DNA of 64,000 bases from Chloroflexota bacterium. GTDB taxonomy: Bacteria; Chloroflexota; Chloroflexia; Chloroheliales; Chloroheliaceae. Position 1 is the first letter of the stretch, and each line of letters opens with the position of its first letter. Both the position numbers and the translations under genes were made by a program. The DNA is taken from the NCBI GenBank assembly GCA_028287745.1, contig JAQBPB010000013.1, positions 18,395-82,394 of the forward strand, written 5' to 3'. The notes under the pieces were generated by a model. The model searched no databases and was not told the DNA's origin. It was given only the letters and a program-made list of their open reading frames with translations. Of the stretch, positions 26,426 through 34,223 are shown one piece after another.

Positions 26426-26894
26426 TTTATAACTACTCCTTTTTAAGTAGATTGTCTTTATATACCCCTACCAGGTATACCTATATTATATTATTTCACG
26501 ATGGTTTTGTCAAACCGTCCTGACAGGTTTTTATAATGAGTATGCGGGTGGGCAACCCTCTCAGAGAGTGATTTCCTGCTTTAATCTTTGAATTTTTTTT
26601 ACATATATAAAAGGCCATTAATCATTTGGTTGTTTAATGGAAAAATAAATGAGTTAAACATTAATGTTTTGGTAATTACAAAAATAAGTGAAATTATATT
26701 ACTGTCGGCATATTTTATGCCGCGTTAAATAAAAGCCGGGTGCGGCAAATTTTATTGTTGGGCATGGCTGTAAGCTCAGCAGACGTATAATATGCAGAAT
26801 TTTGTGCCCATTATTTTGTAAAAGAGAATTGCTTCCTGACCGTTTCAACAGGTTATCGGAAGAAATCAATTTTGCAGCGACAAGTGAGGTTTAT
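26426..26894. other. AT-rich divergent promoter region
   Basis: About 470 bases between copZ (minus) and the alpha/beta hydrolase (plus). Very AT-rich at 26590-26730, with no gene. The frame of the hydrolase is open back to 26802 but lacks a ribosome site there. The CopZ-side dyad is listed separately. Confidence 0.45.
26461..26479 (-). promoter_or_regulatory. Candidate metal-repressor operator upstream of copZ
   Basis: Inverted repeat TATACC-N7-GGTATA, with an overlapping GGTATACC palindrome at 26474-26481, 36-54 bases upstream of the copZ ATG, where promoter elements would lie. Known CsoR operators are pseudo-palindromes with ATACCC/GGGTAT halves, so the likeness is good, though no CsoR gene is seen here. 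Confidence 0.45.
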
Positions 26895-27716
26895 ATGGGG
26901 TTTCTCACAACTGGCGATAACACGAAGCTTTATGTAAAAGATTGGGGGTCTGGTCGTCCCGTGATTCTAATTCACGGTTGGCCGCTTTCCGCGGATAGTT
27001 GGGACGACCAGGCATTTGCGCTGGCTAACGCCGGTTTCAGGGCTATTGCCTACGACCGGCGGGGTTTTGGTCGTTCTGACCAACCCTGGGAAGGCTATAA
27101 CTATGACACGCTGGCTGACGATCTTGCAGCTGTAATTGAAGGGACCGGCGCGAAAGACGCTGCTATTGTCGGCTTCTCGATGGGTGGCGGTGAGGTTGCC
27201 CGCTATATGTCCCGCCATGGTGGGAAAAACGTGGTCCAGGCCGGACTTATCTCTTCGGTTGTACCGTATATGCTAAAGACAGCCGATAATCCCAAAGGGG
27301 TTGATCAGTCTACCTTTGATCAAATGGTGGCCGGTCTAAAACAGGACCGGGCCTCATTTTATAATACTTTTTTCAAGGAATTTTATGGGGAAAGTCTGGT
27401 GTCGCACCCGGTAAGCTCAGAGTTATTAGAGTGGTCCCGCAATGTAGCTATGAAGGCTGGGCTTAAACCGGCTATCGGCTGTGCTACAGCTTTTGCCACT
27501 ACGGACTTCCGGCCTGACATGGCTGCTTTCAAGGTACCGACATTGGTGTTACACGGGACCGCTGATAAAATCGTGCCAATCGACCCAACCGGACGAGAGT
27601 CCATTAAAAAAATAGCGGGGGCCAAGTTTATCGAATATGATGGAGCGCCTCACGGGCTTTTCGCTACCCACAAAGACCGCTTCACCCAGGATTTACTTAC
27701 CTTCCTGAAGCAGTAG
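26895..27716 (+). CDS. Alpha/beta hydrolase (non-haem chloroperoxidase-like)
   Basis: 273 residues from the ATG at 26895, chosen because GAGG lies 5 bases upstream and the family begins with this MGFLTTGDNTKLYVKDWGSG stretch. Catalytic triad: Ser95 in GFSMGGGE, Asp224 in HGTADKIVP, His253 in GAPHGLF; oxyanion loop HGWP near residues 27-30. The length and YDRRGFGRSDQPW are typical of cofactor-free bromo/chloroperoxidases and aryl esterases. In vivo substrate unknown; esterase or perhydrolase activity is most likely. No signal peptide. Stands alone between an AT-rich gap and a long hairpin. Confidence 0.92.
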   Translation: MGFLTTGDNTKLYVKDWGSGRPVILIHGWPLSADSWDDQAFALANAGFRAIAYDRRGFGRSDQPWEGYNYDTLADDLAAVIEGTGAKDAAIVGFSMGGGEVARYMSRHGGKNVVQAGLISSVVPYMLKTADNPKGVDQSTFDQMVAGLKQDRASFYNTFFKEFYGESLVSHPVSSELLEWSRNVAMKAGLKPAIGCATAFATTDFRPDMAAFKVPTLVLHGTADKIVPIDPTGRESIKKIAGAKFIEYDGAPHGLFATHKDRFTQDLLTFLKQ

Positions 27717-27759
27717 GCGCAAGGGCCGCTAAAGCCCATACCCCAGTAAGGGTAATACC

Positions 27760-27818
27760 GGCCCGGGTCCATTTCCATCCATCAGACAAAGGTAGAGGGA
27801 TGAAAATGGACCCGGGCC
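27760..27818. terminator. Long hairpin between convergent genes
   Basis: Two 21-base arms (27760-27780 and 27798-27818) pair with a single mismatch around a 17-base loop; the core is GGCCCGGGTCC / GGACCCGGGCC. It lies between the plus-strand hydrolase and the minus-strand DUF3592 gene. There is no T-run, so it may stop transcription from both sides only weakly or protect 3' ends. Confidence 0.5.
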
Positions 27819-27937
27819 TTAACTGTAACCTCAAAAACCTGCTTTTCCAGAACCTGCTTAAAGAGTGCTTTATTTCCCAACCGGGCTACTAGACCCCGGA
27901 GCCTGAGCTTTCTAGAACCTTGCGTGTTGGCTGAGCT

Positions 27938-28480
27938 TTACCGGGTAGCCAGCCGGGCTTTCTTGATTTTCATGCGGACCAGCGCAATAATTATTAAAAC
28001 GGTCAGCGTCACAAAAAGCAGGCAATTTTTACCGACATAATAAAATATCGGCAGAAAACCATCCATAATAAACTGGTCCGGATCATTGCGGTTGTAGATT
28101 ACTTTGACCTGACTGCCGGGCTGCCCAAGGTCATAGGCGGTTGTAACGTATGCTTTCTCTACTACCTGGCCGGTTTCGGTCTTAAAGTTAAAGGTGTACC
28201 GGTTGGCGAGGTCTTTGGTCTGGATGTTGTAATTGTTTACAGTAGCAGGAGTAGCAGGCGTGGAGGTAACTGCGCTGGCGGTGCCGCTCCTGGTAGCATC
28301 TTCAACCTGGGTTACGGTGGCATTTGCGCGGCCACCCCCGACAATCAACCCAACTCCATTAAGGAAAATCCAGAAAGTCACCAGGTAAAGGACCACTAAG
28401 AGAGCCCCAAAGATACCATAAAAGATTTTTGTACCGGTAGGGTTTTCGGTAGAAGTCGGGACAGCCGTTTGGGTTTGCAT
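27938..28480 (-). CDS. DUF3592-type membrane protein
   Basis: 180 residues. Two transmembrane segments (about 20-46 and 148-170) flank an external domain. The segment NRYTFNFKTETGQVVEKAYVTTAY then GSQVKVIYNRNDPDQFIMD is the DUF3592 signature (extracytoplasmic beta domain with a vxYnPxnP-like turn). The N-terminus is Thr/Ser-rich, and an Ala/Thr/Pro-rich insert at about 65-83 looks flexible. Function unknown. The ATG at 28480 is kept. No operon partner. Confidence 0.75.
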   Translation of the reverse strand: MQTQTAVPTSTENPTGTKIFYGIFGALLVVLYLVTFWIFLNGVGLIVGGGRANATVTQVEDATRSGTASAVTSTPATPATVNNYNIQTKDLANRYTFNFKTETGQVVEKAYVTTAYDLGQPGSQVKVIYNRNDPDQFIMDGFLPIFYYVGKNCLLFVTLTVLIIIALVRMKIKKARLATR

Positions 28481-28687
28481 GGATTATTGCCTCTCTAAAA
28501 AGTTTGCCAATTTGCTACTAAATAAACCAGCGGCCCGGATAAAGCGGGTAGCTTGTTCTTTCCTATTATATACCAGTGGAGGTTCTAACTCACTAAAATC
28601 CAGCCAAATCTAATAGTGAAAAAGTACAATAATTTGTTAAAATATGGTAAGTTTATTTTCAACAACTTTTCAAGGAGAATAATAAAA

Positions 28688-31105
28688 GTGGCTTTCATCC
28701 ATTACCGGCGTATCCTGGCGGGTTTTATGGTTGCAGGTCTGTTTGCCGCAACTACCCTGGCTAATTTTAAGGCGGCGGTCCAGGATGGCGTCAGGGATTT
28801 TGCCGCCCGGACCCCTATTCTCGCCCCTGCGCCGGAAAACATCAGGACCGGTATTTCCTGGGATGGCCCACCCGGAATTCTCCAAACCATAAAGGGTTCG
28901 AAAACCAACCTGCAGACCACTGCCCCTACTCAGGCAGCTATTATCCAACCCGCATCCAGGCCGGTGGCAACCGGGTCTTTCCCGGAGTTAAGTTTTACAT
29001 TCACGGCTACTCCGTTACAGGGAGAAGTCATTAACTCGCAGATCCACCCGCCAGATACTATGGGAGCAGTTGGCCCAACCCAATTTGTAATGATGATTAA
29101 CGGTCTGGGGCGCGTATTTGATAAGGACACCGGCCTTCCCAACACGGCCCTCGATTTCAACCCGGACCTTTTCTTTAAGCCGGTCCTTACCCCGGTGGCT
29201 GAAAATTCTACTAACTCAACCAGATATCCGAGGGTTCGTTATGACCGGTTTTCCGGACGTTGGATACTTCTGGTAAGTGATTTACCGGGTGGCGTTGATA
29301 AACAGTCTAACCGGGTACTGCTGGCGGTATCTGCTGCTTCGACTATTACGCCTGATACCGCCTGGTCCCTGTATTCCTTTCAACCGGGTAATATTCTGTA
29401 TGGTCAGGGTTCCAATCAAATAAATTTGTTTACGGAATATCCTACATTGGGCCTGGATGCCCATGCCCTGTATATTGGCCTCAACTTCTATAGCACCGGC
29501 CAGGCCAAGTTATTTTTCAACTCGGCTGGCTTTGTTATAAAAAAGAGTTCAATAATTAATAATGGCCCTCTAAAAGGGACCGGATTCCAGGAACTGGTGG
29601 AACCTGATGGTCAGGGACTTTATAGCCCACAAGGAGTAGATAATTACGACCCTGCTCCCGCCACCGGTTATTTTATTGGACTAAAAACCCCTGCCAACAA
29701 CAATCGATTATATCTCCGGCGAGTTTATAATCCCGGAAGTAATACGCCAACCCTCTCAGCTAATATTTCTATACCTATTGATGACCTGACCCAGCCTATC
29801 CCGGTCCAGCACAAGGGTAACACCGGGGATAGCCCGCAAAGACCAAACCGGGGGAAACTGGACCCCGTAAACAACCGCTTTTCGAATGCAGTAATACGTA
29901 CTTTAGCCAGGGGAAACGGCTTAGTAGAAACAATGTGGCTAGCGCACCACATAGGAGTTGATGTTACCGGCTCAAGTAATACCAATACAATTACCCATAA
30001 CGGCTCTCGCTGGTACGAACTTATAAACCTTACCACTACGCCGGACCTTGGACAGTCCGGAACAGTTTTTGACCCGACAAGCCCTAATCCACAATCATAC
30101 TGGGTGCCTTCCATCGCTATTTCCGGACAGGGCCATGCCCTTATGGGTTTCAATGCGGCCGGGCCGGACGCCTACGTGAATGCCGCCTTTGTTGGGCGCC
30201 TGGTCGGGGACCCGGCCGGGTTTATGCACCCGCTAACCCGCTATACCGCCACTAACTCGGCTTATAATCCGCCCGTGAATGATCATTCTCCTATTAACCG
30301 CCTCTGGAGTGAATATTCGTATACCAGCCTTGATCCGGTAGATGATATGACCTTTTGGACCATTCAACAGGTTGCCTTTAACAACGGAACACCCAATACG
30401 GAAATTTATGGCATACAGGTAGCTAAAATCAAAGCGCCACCACCGGCGACTCCACTCCCGTTAGGCCCGGCCCTGACCCCCGGTCTAAAGAGTTTTGAAA
30501 TAACAATTAGCGGTAATCCGGTGAATGGCTCAGGTTTTTTCGAACCCGGTCCCTGGTCTACCAACCATTTGAAGGTTGATATAGATGGCGAAATAATTAT
30601 TAACAAAATCGTTTCGGTCACCCCAACTTCTATTGTCCTGAATGTTTCGACCTTGTTTGCTACTACCGGTCTTCATAGCGTAACGATTACTAATCCGGAT
30701 GGACAATCTGTGACAGGCAAAGATATAATTAATGTTTCAAATTATAACTGTACTCAAATGGTTTCAAATACTGCCTCGGACGGGAGCGAAGGCTCATTTA
30801 GTCAGGCCCTTACCAATGCCAGAAACGGGGGTTGTAAAAACATTGTCCTGGGAACTCTGGACCCCATAAGTCTAACCGGCAGCCTGGCGGCATTACCAGC
30901 AGGTGTCACTATTACGACAAACAAGCCCTGTGATGCTGGGAAGGTTGAAATTGTCAGGTCACCCGGCAATGTCTTTAGTGGCGATGGCCTTAGCCTGAAT
31001 GGCGGCACCTTTTTTGGACTGGCTATTCACGGGTTTAACGGTAAGCAACTGGTGGTCCTGTCGGGTGATAACCGGTTAAAATGTATTTCCACTGCGCAGA
31101 CCTGA
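28688..31105 (+). CDS. Large secreted protein with IPT/TIG-like domain
   Basis: 805 residues from a GTG at 28688, preferred over a GTG at 28616 because AAGGAG lies 10 bases upstream and the protein then begins with a clear signal peptide (MAFIHYRRILAGFMVAGLFA...). The middle carries HPPDTMGAVGPTQFVMMING, a motif shared by large secreted proteins of soil bacteria, followed by propeller-like repeats (YDRFSGRWILLVSDLP; YPTLGLDAHALYIGLNF). Around residues 595-690 lies a TIG/IPT-like fold (FEITISGNPVNGSGFF to LHSVTITNPDG). The C-terminus (about 700-800) resembles the start of a right-handed beta-helix (VSNTASDGSEGSFSQAL). No sortase or lipobox anchor. Role unknown; adhesion or polymer binding is plausible. 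Confidence 0.8.
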   Translation: MAFIHYRRILAGFMVAGLFAATTLANFKAAVQDGVRDFAARTPILAPAPENIRTGISWDGPPGILQTIKGSKTNLQTTAPTQAAIIQPASRPVATGSFPELSFTFTATPLQGEVINSQIHPPDTMGAVGPTQFVMMINGLGRVFDKDTGLPNTALDFNPDLFFKPVLTPVAENSTNSTRYPRVRYDRFSGRWILLVSDLPGGVDKQSNRVLLAVSAASTITPDTAWSLYSFQPGNILYGQGSNQINLFTEYPTLGLDAHALYIGLNFYSTGQAKLFFNSAGFVIKKSSIINNGPLKGTGFQELVEPDGQGLYSPQGVDNYDPAPATGYFIGLKTPANNNRLYLRRVYNPGSNTPTLSANISIPIDDLTQPIPVQHKGNTGDSPQRPNRGKLDPVNNRFSNAVIRTLARGNGLVETMWLAHHIGVDVTGSSNTNTITHNGSRWYELINLTTTPDLGQSGTVFDPTSPNPQSYWVPSIAISGQGHALMGFNAAGPDAYVNAAFVGRLVGDPAGFMHPLTRYTATNSAYNPPVNDHSPINRLWSEYSYTSLDPVDDMTFWTIQQVAFNNGTPNTEIYGIQVAKIKAPPPATPLPLGPALTPGLKSFEITISGNPVNGSGFFEPGPWSTNHLKVDIDGEIIINKIVSVTPTSIVLNVSTLFATTGLHSVTITNPDGQSVTGKDIINVSNYNCTQMVSNTASDGSEGSFSQALTNARNGGCKNIVLGTLDPISLTGSLAALPAGVTITTNKPCDAGKVEIVRSPGNVFSGDGLSLNGGTFFGLAIHGFNGKQLVVLSGDNRLKCISTAQT

Positions 31106-31520
31106 CCTCTTATTCTCAGTGCTGCTTTGAGGGTTCTCAATTAACTTCCAACACAGGGTATAATACTGGTGTTATAATCCAGCCTATCGGTTTTAGGTAA
31201 GCTTGAGGCCAGTAACCTCGTCCTGACTTGACTAACCTACTCTTTAATGTTAAGTTTTCATTAATAATTCTACTTACTGGTTCGGCTTCAGTTGAACTTT
31301 TTCACCCGGTAGTTAGTTTTTTCCTTTCCTGGTTTTGTTCTTTAAATCCATCAGATTTATGCAAACGGGAAACGACAGCTTAAGCCTGCTTCAGGTGATC
31401 TACTGCCGGGAATTTGTGTGCTTTTTCGGTTACAAATTAATTTAATAAGGCTAAAAAACTTTCAATGGAGTAAGTTTAATAAAAAAAAGAAAAGCCTCGA
31501 TATAGAGAAAGAAAATTCTT
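31106..31520. other. Long leader region before the antiporter gene
   Basis: About 415 bases with two TATAAT boxes (31159-31164 and 31173-31178), which would leave a transcript leader of about 340 bases before the antiporter. No known riboswitch could be matched by eye (c-di-AMP motifs were looked for). No gene. Confidence 0.4.
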
Positions 31521-33443
31521 ATGGCTAGTTTAAGTAGCATTCTCGGAATGGTAGCCGGTGCAAGTGGTGGGGAGAGCTTTAGCCTGGAAGGTTACGAATT
31601 ACTGGTTGACCTTGTTCTGGCTGTCCTGGCCGCTTTCCTGGGAGGCCTTGTTGCCTCCCGGCTTAAACTACCTGTTATGACGGGTTATCTGTTGGGTGGT
31701 ATCGTTATCGGGCCGTTTACCCCCGGACCATCTTCGGATATACACCGGGTGCAAACCCTGGCTGAACTTGGGGTAGCCCTTTTGATGTTTGCTCTCGGTA
31801 CCCAGTTTTCACTCCATGAACTTAAACAAGTAGGCAAAGGAGCCGCCGGGGGCGGTATCCTCCAGGTAGTGATGACTATACTCCTGGGTATACCGGTCGG
31901 GTTGGTACTTGGGCTAAGCTTTACCCAGTCTCTTTACCTGGGCGGCATGCTGGCAATTTCAAGTTCGATTGTAATTCTTAAATTGCTTCTCAGCCGCAGC
32001 GAGGTAGAAGCCCTACAGGGCCGGTTGGCCCTGGGCATTGGTGTGGTGCAAGATATTTCCGTAGTAGTTCTGGTCGTAGTGCTTCCGGCGCTTGCTGCCC
32101 CAAACCAGGGCACCCTGAGTGATTTGCTCATAAATGTTGGGCTGGCCCTGGTAAAAGCAGTTGTTTTCCTGGGATTAACCTACTTTGTAGGGACCAGAGT
32201 TATTCCCTGGATTCTTTACCGGATAATCAGCCTGGGCCTGCGTGAAATGTTTTTACTGACTATTCTGATAATCGCGGTCGGTACGGCCCTGGTAGCGCAG
32301 TTAATTGGCCTTTCCTTTGCCCTGGGGGCCTTTTTGGCCGGTATGATCGTAAGTGAGTCGGAAGTTGCCGATGATGTCCTGAACGAAATAATCCCCCTGC
32401 GCGATGTTTTTGCCAGCCTGTTCTTTGTCTCAATCGGGATGTTAATCAATCCGGGCCTGCTCTGGGACAATTTATTGGGGGTGCTGCTGGTAGTATTCGT
32501 AATTTTGGTAGGGAAGTTTGGGATTGTGGCCGGGTTATTACTGCTGTTCGGCTACCCATTTAAAGCGGCTTTTCGGGCCGGGCTGCTGCTTTCCCAGATT
32601 GGTGAATTTTCCTTTGTTCTGGCCCGCACCGGGGTGGATAAGGGAGCCCTGACAACCCAGATTGAAGCCCTGGTATTGAGCGGAGCTTTAATTACAATTA
32701 TTCTAACCCCGGTTCTTTACCAGTATCTACCACCCCATTTTGACCGACTGGAAGAATGGCTTGAAAAGCGCCGGATCCGGTTGCGAGCGGCCAGGATAGC
32801 GGCCGGGGTAATCAAGGAAGATATAAAGCCCGCCCAACCCCTGGTACCGGAACCAGTAATTTATGATTGGCCTGGTCGCGACCCCCGGTTGGACGGTATG
32901 ATGAAGAATTTGAGCCAGGAAATTCAGCGCGACCACCGCAGCGCCGCCGAACGCTGGCCCTACCGCAAGCATGTCGTTATTTGCGGTTATGGCCGGGTTG
33001 GGCGTGAACTGGCCGAAGCAGTCAGGCGGCGCAACTTTGAAGTGGTTATTATTGAACATGACCTGCGGCGAGCGGCTGAAGCCATTGCCAAGGGTATGCT
33101 GGTCTTTACCGGAGATGCCACACGCCAGGTTGTGTTGAAGCAGGCCAGGGTTGACCAGGCCAGGGTTTTGGCCGTTACCACGCCCGACTTACCGACTGCT
33201 GAAGCGATTACCCGGGAAGGACGCCTGCTGAATAAAGAACTGGAAATTGTTACCCGGTCCAGCGATATCCGGGCAATTCGGGCCTTGCGCCAGGCCGGGG
33301 CGGGGAACGTTGTGCAGCCTGAAATTGAAGCGGGCCTGGAATTCATTCGCCGGACACTGCGGGCCTATGGCGTCAGCGGGGTAGAGCTACAGGGGTTGAT
33401 AAACGGGCGGCGTGAGAAACATTACGGGCGGCAGAAAAGCTAA
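31521..33443 (+). CDS. CPA2 cation:proton antiporter with TrkA-N domain (KefB/KefC-like)
   Basis: 640 residues. Residues 20-410 contain about 12 hydrophobic helices of the CPA2 (Na+/H+ exchanger) fold, including GGLVASRLKLPVMTGYLLGGIVIGP and FALGAFLAGMIVSES. A basic cytosolic linker follows (410-480), then a TrkA-N/RCK Rossmann domain from Lys483 (VVICGYGRVGRELAEA, dinucleotide loop GYGRVG at 489-494, acidic IIEHD end of beta-2, FTGDATRQVVL). No clear full TrkA-C domain follows. Such proteins exchange K+ or Na+ for protons, gated by NAD(H) or another nucleotide. The ATG at 31521 has a weak ribosome site. Confidence 0.92.
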   Translation: MASLSSILGMVAGASGGESFSLEGYELLVDLVLAVLAAFLGGLVASRLKLPVMTGYLLGGIVIGPFTPGPSSDIHRVQTLAELGVALLMFALGTQFSLHELKQVGKGAAGGGILQVVMTILLGIPVGLVLGLSFTQSLYLGGMLAISSSIVILKLLLSRSEVEALQGRLALGIGVVQDISVVVLVVVLPALAAPNQGTLSDLLINVGLALVKAVVFLGLTYFVGTRVIPWILYRIISLGLREMFLLTILIIAVGTALVAQLIGLSFALGAFLAGMIVSESEVADDVLNEIIPLRDVFASLFFVSIGMLINPGLLWDNLLGVLLVVFVILVGKFGIVAGLLLLFGYPFKAAFRAGLLLSQIGEFSFVLARTGVDKGALTTQIEALVLSGALITIILTPVLYQYLPPHFDRLEEWLEKRRIRLRAARIAAGVIKEDIKPAQPLVPEPVIYDWPGRDPRLDGMMKNLSQEIQRDHRSAAERWPYRKHVVICGYGRVGRELAEAVRRRNFEVVIIEHDLRRAAEAIAKGMLVFTGDATRQVVLKQARVDQARVLAVTTPDLPTAEAITREGRLLNKELEIVTRSSDIRAIRALRQAGAGNVVQPEIEAGLEFIRRTLRAYGVSGVELQGLINGRREKHYGRQKS

Positions 33444-33485
33444 TCCTGTCCCGGAAAATACCAATAAGCCTGATTACTTGTATCT

Positions 33486-33516
33486 AAGGTGAAGCGGATT
33501 ATTCTGGCTTCACCTT
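33486..33516 (+). terminator. Rho-independent terminator after the antiporter gene
   Basis: Perfect 10-bp stem AAGGTGAAGC / GCTTCACCTT with an 11-base loop, followed by TTAT, 42 bases past the antiporter stop. Confidence 0.75.
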
Positions 33517-33700
33517 TTATTAATAAATTTCCTAAATTCCTTCGGAACCGGCCATTTCTTTAGATAAAATTAAGACAAATAACACAAACCCTTAACGTAC
33601 TTAACTTACAATACAACTATACCTACCGGGGGGTAGAAAAACCAGAGCAATTATTTTCTCTTCTCTTAAAAACTTTCCTGTCCTAGAAAGGAATGACCCA

Positions 33701-34060
33701 ATGCCCAAAAAACTGTTATTTATTGATGGATCTCCGCTCCTAACTGTTACATTTGAAGATTTTTTCAGGGCAATTGGTTTTGAGGTAACCAGTGCTTCGA
33801 CTAACTACGAAGCATCCCAGTTACTGAATAAATTTGAATTCGATTTAATTATTACGGATTTTGATACGCCTTGCATCAATGGCAATAAAATCATTGGTGA
33901 ATTGACCCAGCGGTCAATTCAGACTCCGGTAATTGCCCATGTTTGCGATAAAAATAATATAAATTATTCGCCTCTTGTTAAAGAGGTAGTTTTAAAACCG
34001 GCTTCTATTTTCCATCTTCTCGAAGCGATTGATAAATCTTTGAGTATCGCAGTAAGTTAA
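33701..34060 (+). CDS. Orphan, degenerate response-regulator receiver domain
   Basis: 119 residues: a stand-alone CheY-like receiver with no output domain. AAAGGA lies 8 bases before the ATG. The beta-3 phospho-acceptor Asp53 (LIITDFD) and the conserved Lys99 (VVLKPAS) are present. The acidic pocket is reduced to FIDGS (only Asp9, where most receivers have two acids), and the beta-4 switch Thr/Ser position reads AHVCD, so a normal phosphorylation switch is doubtful. It could work by protein binding alone. No kinase gene is adjacent, and it has its own terminator. Confidence 0.8.
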   Translation: MPKKLLFIDGSPLLTVTFEDFFRAIGFEVTSASTNYEASQLLNKFEFDLIITDFDTPCINGNKIIGELTQRSIQTPVIAHVCDKNNINYSPLVKEVVLKPASIFHLLEAIDKSLSIAVS

Positions 34061-34097
34061 GAAAAAGCCGTACCTGTTTACCGGGTGCGGCTTTTTC
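34061..34097 (+). terminator. Rho-independent terminator after the receiver gene
   Basis: Fourteen-bp stem beginning right after the stop codon (GAAAAAGCCGTACC with GGTGCGGCTTTTTC, one G-U pair), with a 9-base loop; the T-run is part of the right arm. Confidence 0.85.
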
Positions 34098-34223
34098 ATT
34101 TCATACAACTGTACCAAAGTACAGGCCGCTCAGCCCAAATACCCGTTGTTTCATGCCGGTCTCCCGGCTATAGTTAAAACAGTCCTGCTTTTTTACGATC
34201 TTGAATTTGCAAGGAGTTAGTTT

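Noticed and set aside
26802..26894. 31-residue extension of the alpha/beta hydrolase
   Set aside because: No ribosome site at its start; GAGG and the family's conserved N-terminus point to 26895.
31180..31520. c-di-AMP (ydaO-type) riboswitch before the antiporter
   Set aside because: The conserved core sequence of that motif could not be found in the leader.
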